Positions 60,215-64,000 of a DNA stretch of 64,000 nucleotides are shown here, piece after piece. The notes under the pieces are model-generated. The model was not told the DNA's origin. It did not search any database and was given only the letters and a program-made list of their open reading frames with translations. Source of the stretch: Timonella corticicola (lineage in GTDB: Bacteria > Actinomycetota > Actinomycetes > Actinomycetales > Cellulomonadaceae); NCBI RefSeq assembly GCF_042683685.1, contig NZ_JBHUOP010000001.1:434001-498000 (forward strand), in the 5' to 3' direction. Numbering within the stretch: the first letter of the stretch is position 1; each line of letters opens with the position of its first letter. The position numbers and the translations under genes were made by a program.

Positions 60215-61273
60215 GTGAGTCCCAAGTCCCGCATCGGCCACGCACAACAACTGGCCGACATCACACCGCACGTCTCCGCCGACCGTCTGCTCGCAGAGTT
60301 CGTGCCCCCACGACACTTCCACACAGCGCGATTCGACACCTACCGTGCCAACTCGCAATACCCCAGCCAAGAAACCACCCGCGAGCGCCTGCGCGAAGCC
60401 GCCAAGCAGATCAGCGGCTCAAAAGGCTGGCTCACCAAATTCCTCCAAAACTCCAAAAAAGCCCCAGCCATCTACATGGATGGCGGCTTCGGAGTCGGAA
60501 AAACCCACCTCCTCGCATCCCTCGCACACGAGGTTGGAATCGAACGCACCGCGTACGGAACATTCGTCGAATACACCAACCTGGTCGGCGCGCTAGGATT
60601 CGCCAAAACGGTTGAGGCGCTCGCCGAAAAAGTACTCGTATGTATCGACGAGTTCGAGCTCGACGATCCGGGTGACACTGTCCTGATGTCCCGGCTCCTG
60701 CGTGAGCTCGCAGACAGGGGAGTGGCGATCGCCGCGACCTCGAACACCCTGCCCGACTCCCTCGGTGAAGGCAGGTTCGCTGCCGAAGACTTCCTGCGCG
60801 AAATCCAGGCGCTCGCAGCCCGGTTTGAGGTGCTGCGCGTTGATGGCGAGGACTACCGGCGTCGTTCGGTTCCAAGTTCCATGCCTGGCCTGCCCGATGA
60901 AGATGTGCTCGATCTGGCCGAGGGCGTTTCGGTTGACGGCCTGACCACGGTTGATGGGTTCGATGAGGTGCTGCGTCATCTGGCGTTCGTGCACCCGAGC
61001 CAGTACGGTGCGATGCTCGACGGCATTGCCCTGGTTGGGTTGACCGGCGTGCATCCGATTGAGGACCAGTCCACAGGCTTGCGTTTCGTGGTGCTTGTGG
61101 ACCGCCTGTATGACCGTGAGGTTCCGGTGCTTTTGGGCGGTTCGGGCCTGGACTGCTTGTTCTCCGAGACGATGCTCAACGGCGGGTATCGCAAGAAGTA
61201 CTTCCGGGCGCTGTCGCGTTTGGGTGCGCTGGCTCAGGAGGGCCGTCTGCTCGTAGGCCGCGAGGTCGCGTAG
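60215..61273 (+). CDS. zapE: AFG1-like ATPase (ZapE family)
   Basis: 352 residues from GTG 60215. Walker A GGFGVGKTHLL (about 91-101), Walker B VCIDEFELDDPGDT, sensor region AATSNTLP. ZapE-type ATPases interact with FtsZ or, in eukaryotes, degrade mitochondrial proteins. A shorter lid than proteobacterial members, as usual in actinobacteria. Confidence 0.9.
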   Translation: MSPKSRIGHAQQLADITPHVSADRLLAEFVPPRHFHTARFDTYRANSQYPSQETTRERLREAAKQISGSKGWLTKFLQNSKKAPAIYMDGGFGVGKTHLLASLAHEVGIERTAYGTFVEYTNLVGALGFAKTVEALAEKVLVCIDEFELDDPGDTVLMSRLLRELADRGVAIAATSNTLPDSLGEGRFAAEDFLREIQALAARFEVLRVDGEDYRRRSVPSSMPGLPDEDVLDLAEGVSVDGLTTVDGFDEVLRHLAFVHPSQYGAMLDGIALVGLTGVHPIEDQSTGLRFVVLVDRLYDREVPVLLGGSGLDCLFSETMLNGGYRKKYFRALSRLGALAQEGRLLVGREVA

Positions 61274-61485
61274 GTTTTTCTGTTCTGATTGCCGACGATT
61301 CCCCGGCTCCCAGCACAATGCCGGGTTCTGCTAGCGTCACTGCGGGTGAAACCTATTCGCTGGGCACCATTTTGATTGGCGGTGGATCAGCTATGGGGGT
61401 TGACTACGAGAGCGTTGGCTGTGCCGCTGATTCGGGCGCTTGGCTCGTAGCGCCCTAACAACTGACTCGCTGTAGGCGGTTGGCC

Positions 61486-61992
61486 TTAACGTAGGGCGCG
61501 AAGATACCGGTTACGAGCAACAATCTGGACGATGCGCAGAAAAGGATAGATCGCACGCCACGGTTGGGTGTCTGACGGTGCCGTGAGCGAACGGACTGTG
61601 AGGATCACATCAGTGTCCGTCCTGTGCACGATGAACGCCTCTTCACCAGTGACCGGATGCCCGGGACGGGTGCGGTACGAGAATCCAACACGGTCAGGTT
61701 CTTCAACAACTCGAACCACCGTGATTGGTTCGACGACCGTGATACCTGCGACTCGTGCCGTCACCGTCAACTGCGTTCCTGGTGAAACCTTGCTTGAGTT
61801 GCTCACCTGAAAGCCGCTACGAGTCTTGATCGCCCAGCGCAACACATCGTGAGTTGCCTGCTCCCAGCACTGTTCGCCGTGGCCAATGACGGTGGAAACC
61901 TCGGTGCGGCGAAAGCCCTCGGAGGTTGTTTGAGACCAGACCGGTAACTCGGGTGCGGTGTTCACTGAAGTATCCAATCGATGCCCTCTCAT
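61486..61992 (-). CDS. DUF1990 family protein
   Basis: 168 residues. START-like pattern: GEQCWEQATHDVLRWAIKTR, RVGFSYRTRPGHPVTGEEAF, LTVRSLTAPS. The DUF1990 family is common in actinobacteria and of unknown function. A terminator is not obvious. Confidence 0.85.
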   Translation of the reverse strand: MRGHRLDTSVNTAPELPVWSQTTSEGFRRTEVSTVIGHGEQCWEQATHDVLRWAIKTRSGFQVSNSSKVSPGTQLTVTARVAGITVVEPITVVRVVEEPDRVGFSYRTRPGHPVTGEEAFIVHRTDTDVILTVRSLTAPSDTQPWRAIYPFLRIVQIVARNRYLRALR

Positions 61993-62061
61993 GGTGGTTT
62001 TCCGGTGTGAGGGTGGTTTTTTGTGGTTGTTGACTCCGGAACACCACTATGCGGGGATGCG

Positions 62062-63024
62062 TCAGGCCTCTGCGAGCCGACGTTTTTCTTCCTCGATGTC
62101 GAAACTAGGCGGAGGCCATTCGAGATTGAGGTCTTCGAGGGCATGCAACAGCAGTTGGGAGACCGCGAGGCGAGCAAACCACTTGTTGTTTGCGGGAATG
62201 ATATGCCACGGCGCAGTCTCAGTTGAGGTGCGTTCCAGCATGATCTCGAAAGCTTCTTGATAATCCGGCCACATAAGACGCCCATCAATGTCGCTCGGAT
62301 CGTACTTCCAGTACTTATCGGGACGGCTTAGGCGTTCACCAAGCCGGGCTTTCTGCTCATCAGGGTTGATGTGTAGCAGCACCTTGATGATCGTGGTGCC
62401 AGAATCGGCGAGTTCGCGTTCGAACTGGAGGATGTCGTCGTAGCGACCTTCAATCTCCTCCAGCGGGGCTAGTTCGTTGACTCGCGCAACGAGCACGTCC
62501 TCATAGTGGGAGCGATCGAACACGCCAATGTGTCCCGGACGTGGAGTTTTGTTCTTGATGCGCCAGAGGAAGTGGTGTTCAAGTTCCTCGGCAGTGGGTT
62601 TGCCAAATGAAGCATGCTGTACGCCCTGCGGGTCCACGAGCCCGATCACGTGGCGTACGATCCCGCCCTTTCCGGCCGTATCCATGCCCTGCAAGATCAG
62701 CAGAATAGAACGAGACCCACCGCTGCGACCATCCGCGAACAAACGTTCCTGAAGTTCGGAGAGCTGGCGACCCGTCTCAGCGAGAAGAGATTCGGCCTCC
62801 TTACGTCCGTGCTTCCAACCGGGTGTGCTCGAAGCATCAATGTCCGCGAGCGCCACACCCTGCGTGAACACGGTGGTTTCTTGGATCGTCTCTTTGAACT
62901 TCGTGGCACGTCCTGCGGTTTTCTGGGCGTGCTTGAGCTTCTTGGTGTTCTTCGCTGCCTTGCCCGCAGCGGACTTCTTGTTGAGTTTCGCGGATTTCTT
63001 TGACTTCTTAGGTTTCTTTGACAT
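62062..63024 (-). CDS. ppk2: Polyphosphate kinase 2
   Basis: 320 residues. Walker A LILQGMDTAGKGG (about 110-122), Walker B/lid motifs IGVFDRSHYEDVLVARV and LSRPDKYWKYDPSD. It uses polyphosphate to phosphorylate nucleoside mono- or diphosphates. A Lys-rich N-terminal extension (1-45, KKPKKSKKSAKLNKKSAAG) is unusual and could bind polyphosphate or nucleic acid. Confidence 0.92.
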   Translation of the reverse strand: MSKKPKKSKKSAKLNKKSAAGKAAKNTKKLKHAQKTAGRATKFKETIQETTVFTQGVALADIDASSTPGWKHGRKEAESLLAETGRQLSELQERLFADGRSGGSRSILLILQGMDTAGKGGIVRHVIGLVDPQGVQHASFGKPTAEELEHHFLWRIKNKTPRPGHIGVFDRSHYEDVLVARVNELAPLEEIEGRYDDILQFERELADSGTTIIKVLLHINPDEQKARLGERLSRPDKYWKYDPSDIDGRLMWPDYQEAFEIMLERTSTETAPWHIIPANNKWFARLAVSQLLLHALEDLNLEWPPPSFDIEEEKRRLAEA

Positions 63025-63081
63025 CGTGACCTCGTTGTCTTGTCAGCGGGCGAGTCTGTGGAGCAGTTCTGAGCATAAGTG

Positions 63082-63136
63082 TAGGGCGTGATCTGAACCA
63101 ATGGTGGATGAAACACCAGGTTCGGGTCACGCCCTA
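63082..63136. terminator. 18-bp imperfect hairpin between rtcB and ppk2
   Basis: 63082-63099 pairs with 63119-63136 (16 of 18), and TGGTG/CACCA close an inner stem. Plausible terminator or leader element upstream of ppk2. Confidence 0.5.
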
Positions 63137-63155
63137 TAAGCGTGCGTCAGGTCTA

Positions 63156-63185
63156 CTGAGCGTAGCGACGAAACAGTACGCTCAG
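63156..63185 (-). terminator. Stem-loop overlapping the rtcB stop
   Basis: CTGAGCGTA (63156-63164) pairs with TACGCTCAG (63177-63185). It overlaps the rtcB stop codon and could end that transcript. Confidence 0.5.
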
Positions 63186-64000
63186 CCCTTGACGCACAGG
63201 ATCGTGCGCAGTCGCACCACGACCTCAATGAGGTCCGTTTGCGCGGCAATCACGTCCTCCAGGTTCTTGTACGCACCTGGGATTTCGTCGAGCACGCCCT
63301 CGTCCTTACGGCATTCAACACCGGCAGTCTGAGCCGCAAGGTCAGCCGTGGTGTACGTGCGCTTCGCAGCGTTACGCGACATCTTTCGGCCAGCGCCGTG
63401 GGATGCGGAGTAGTAGGACAACGGGTTTCCCAGTCCCTTCACAATGTACGAACCCGTTCCCATAGAACCTGGGATCAGGCCGTACATTCCTTCAGTTGCG
63501 CGGATCGCTCCCTTACGCGTGACAATCAGGTCTTGGCCATCGACGTTCTCGTGCTGAACATAGTTGTGGTGCACGTTAGCGACTTGCTCAAACGTCGGGT
63601 CCAAGTCCGCGAAGTGGCGGCGCACTACATCCTGAAGCAAACGCATCATCTGGGCACGAGACTGTGCCGCATAACGTTGCGCCCACTGAAGGTCATGCAT
63701 GTACGCATCCATCTCGGACGTTCCAGACAAGAACACAGCCAGGTCACGGTCCGGCAGGGTGAGGTTGTGCTCGAGGTCCTTAGCCTTGGACACGTGCCAT
63801 TCGGCGATCATCTTGCCCACTGCACGCGAACCTGAGTGAAGCTGCAGCCACACCCGGTCATTGTCGTCGAGGCACACCTCAACAAAGTGGTTGCCACCGC
63901 CAAGCGAACCTAGTTGCTTACGGATCTTCGACTCATTGCGCTGCACGCCTGCGTGCAGCGAATCAAATTCCTGCCACAGGTCAGCACCCGCGTCGAGCGG
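63182..64000 (-). CDS. rtcB: RNA ligase RtcB, C-terminal part (runs off the window)
   Basis: The frame continues to the window edge. Visible motifs are GGGNHFVEVCLDD and HSGSRAVGKMIAEWH, followed by the GSMGTGSYIVKGLGN and SHGAGRKMSRNAAKRT segment with the GMP-linked His. RtcB joins 2',3'-cyclic phosphate and 5'-OH RNA ends using GTP and manganese. The N-terminus is missing. Confidence 0.93.
   Translation of the reverse strand, partial: PLDAGADLWQEFDSLHAGVQRNESKIRKQLGSLGGGNHFVEVCLDDNDRVWLQLHSGSRAVGKMIAEWHVSKAKDLEHNLTLPDRDLAVFLSGTSEMDAYMHDLQWAQRYAAQSRAQMMRLLQDVVRRHFADLDPTFEQVANVHHNYVQHENVDGQDLIVTRKGAIRATEGMYGLIPGSMGTGSYIVKGLGNPLSYYSASHGAGRKMSRNAAKRTYTTADLAAQTAGVECRKDEGVLDEIPGAYKNLEDVIAAQTDLIEVVVRLRTILCVKG

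Noticed and set aside
63082..63136. tRNA-like element upstream of ppk2
   Set aside because: The long hairpin with an inner TGGTG/CACCA stem looks superficially tRNA-like but lacks the D-loop, anticodon and T-loop signatures.
1..64000. tRNA, rRNA or CRISPR array
   Set aside because: No tRNA cloverleaf, rRNA segment or regularly spaced repeat array was recognised by reading. A tRNA attachment site near 33.6 kb was looked for and not seen.

Overview
The window comes from a moderately GC-rich Gram-positive actinobacterium. Evidence: actinobacterial families (DUF3000, a two-gene fadBA operon, an HRDC-type RNase D, Dxs next to aconitase), frequent GTG/TTG starts, and a LAXTG-type sorting motif. 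A fermentative pyruvate formate-lyase beside a TCA aconitase, together with a possible Ser/D-Glu- or D-Asp-type crossbridge gene set, would fit a facultative Micrococcales lineage such as Jonesiaceae or Cellulomonadaceae. That placement is an inference from gene content only.

Positions 1 to about 33.6 kb are most of a temperate siphophage prophage; its distal tail, lysis genes and left attachment site lie off the left edge. Read right to left on the minus strand, the early genes come first (28.5-18.3 kb: XRE and excisionase-like switch proteins, small coupled ORFs, a Cas4-like nuclease, a candidate ssDNA-binding protein, primase-helicase, TOPRIM protein, RuvC-like nuclease). The virion module follows (16.4-0 kb: terminase subunits, portal, MuF protein with a toxin-like C-terminus, scaffold, capsid, connector genes, major tail protein, G/GT chaperone with a -1 frameshift, tape measure). 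Genes in the opposite orientation or behind terminators interrupt this order at 10.4, 16.6, 17.9 and 24.1 kb and look like morons. The lysogeny arm reads rightward (28.7-33.6 kb): an HTH protein coupled to a secreted polycationic protein, two ImmA/IrrE-like metallopeptidase genes, a membrane protein and a tyrosine integrase.

From about 33.9 kb onward the DNA is host chromosome: acnA, azlCD, DUF1801, an APH-like kinase, tspO, dxs, hipBA remnants, a pyruvate formate-lyase locus, two small PLDc_N membrane proteins, fadBA, an XRE/membrane pair, a FemAB-like transferase, RNase D, DUF3000, a DegT aminotransferase, an ATP-grasp ligase with an Asp/Glu racemase, a copper/persulfide-type operon (small Cys-rich protein, DUF4395, rhodanese lipoprotein), zapE, DUF1990, ppk2 and a truncated rtcB.

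The points most worth following are these. (1) Pyruvate formate-lyase is naturally split: PflB ends before the glycyl-radical domain, which is supplied by a separate 83-residue gene, followed by pflA. (2) acnA and the pfl operon share a nearly identical palindrome upstream, ATCTTGAYGTCAAGAT. (3) The prophage carries a MuF protein with a CdiA-like nuclease tail, an LANTG-sorted surface protein, and a TGACAG-iteron region around an alternating purine-pyrimidine tract that may be its replication origin. (4) Several gene ends carry very long, nearly perfect hairpins.
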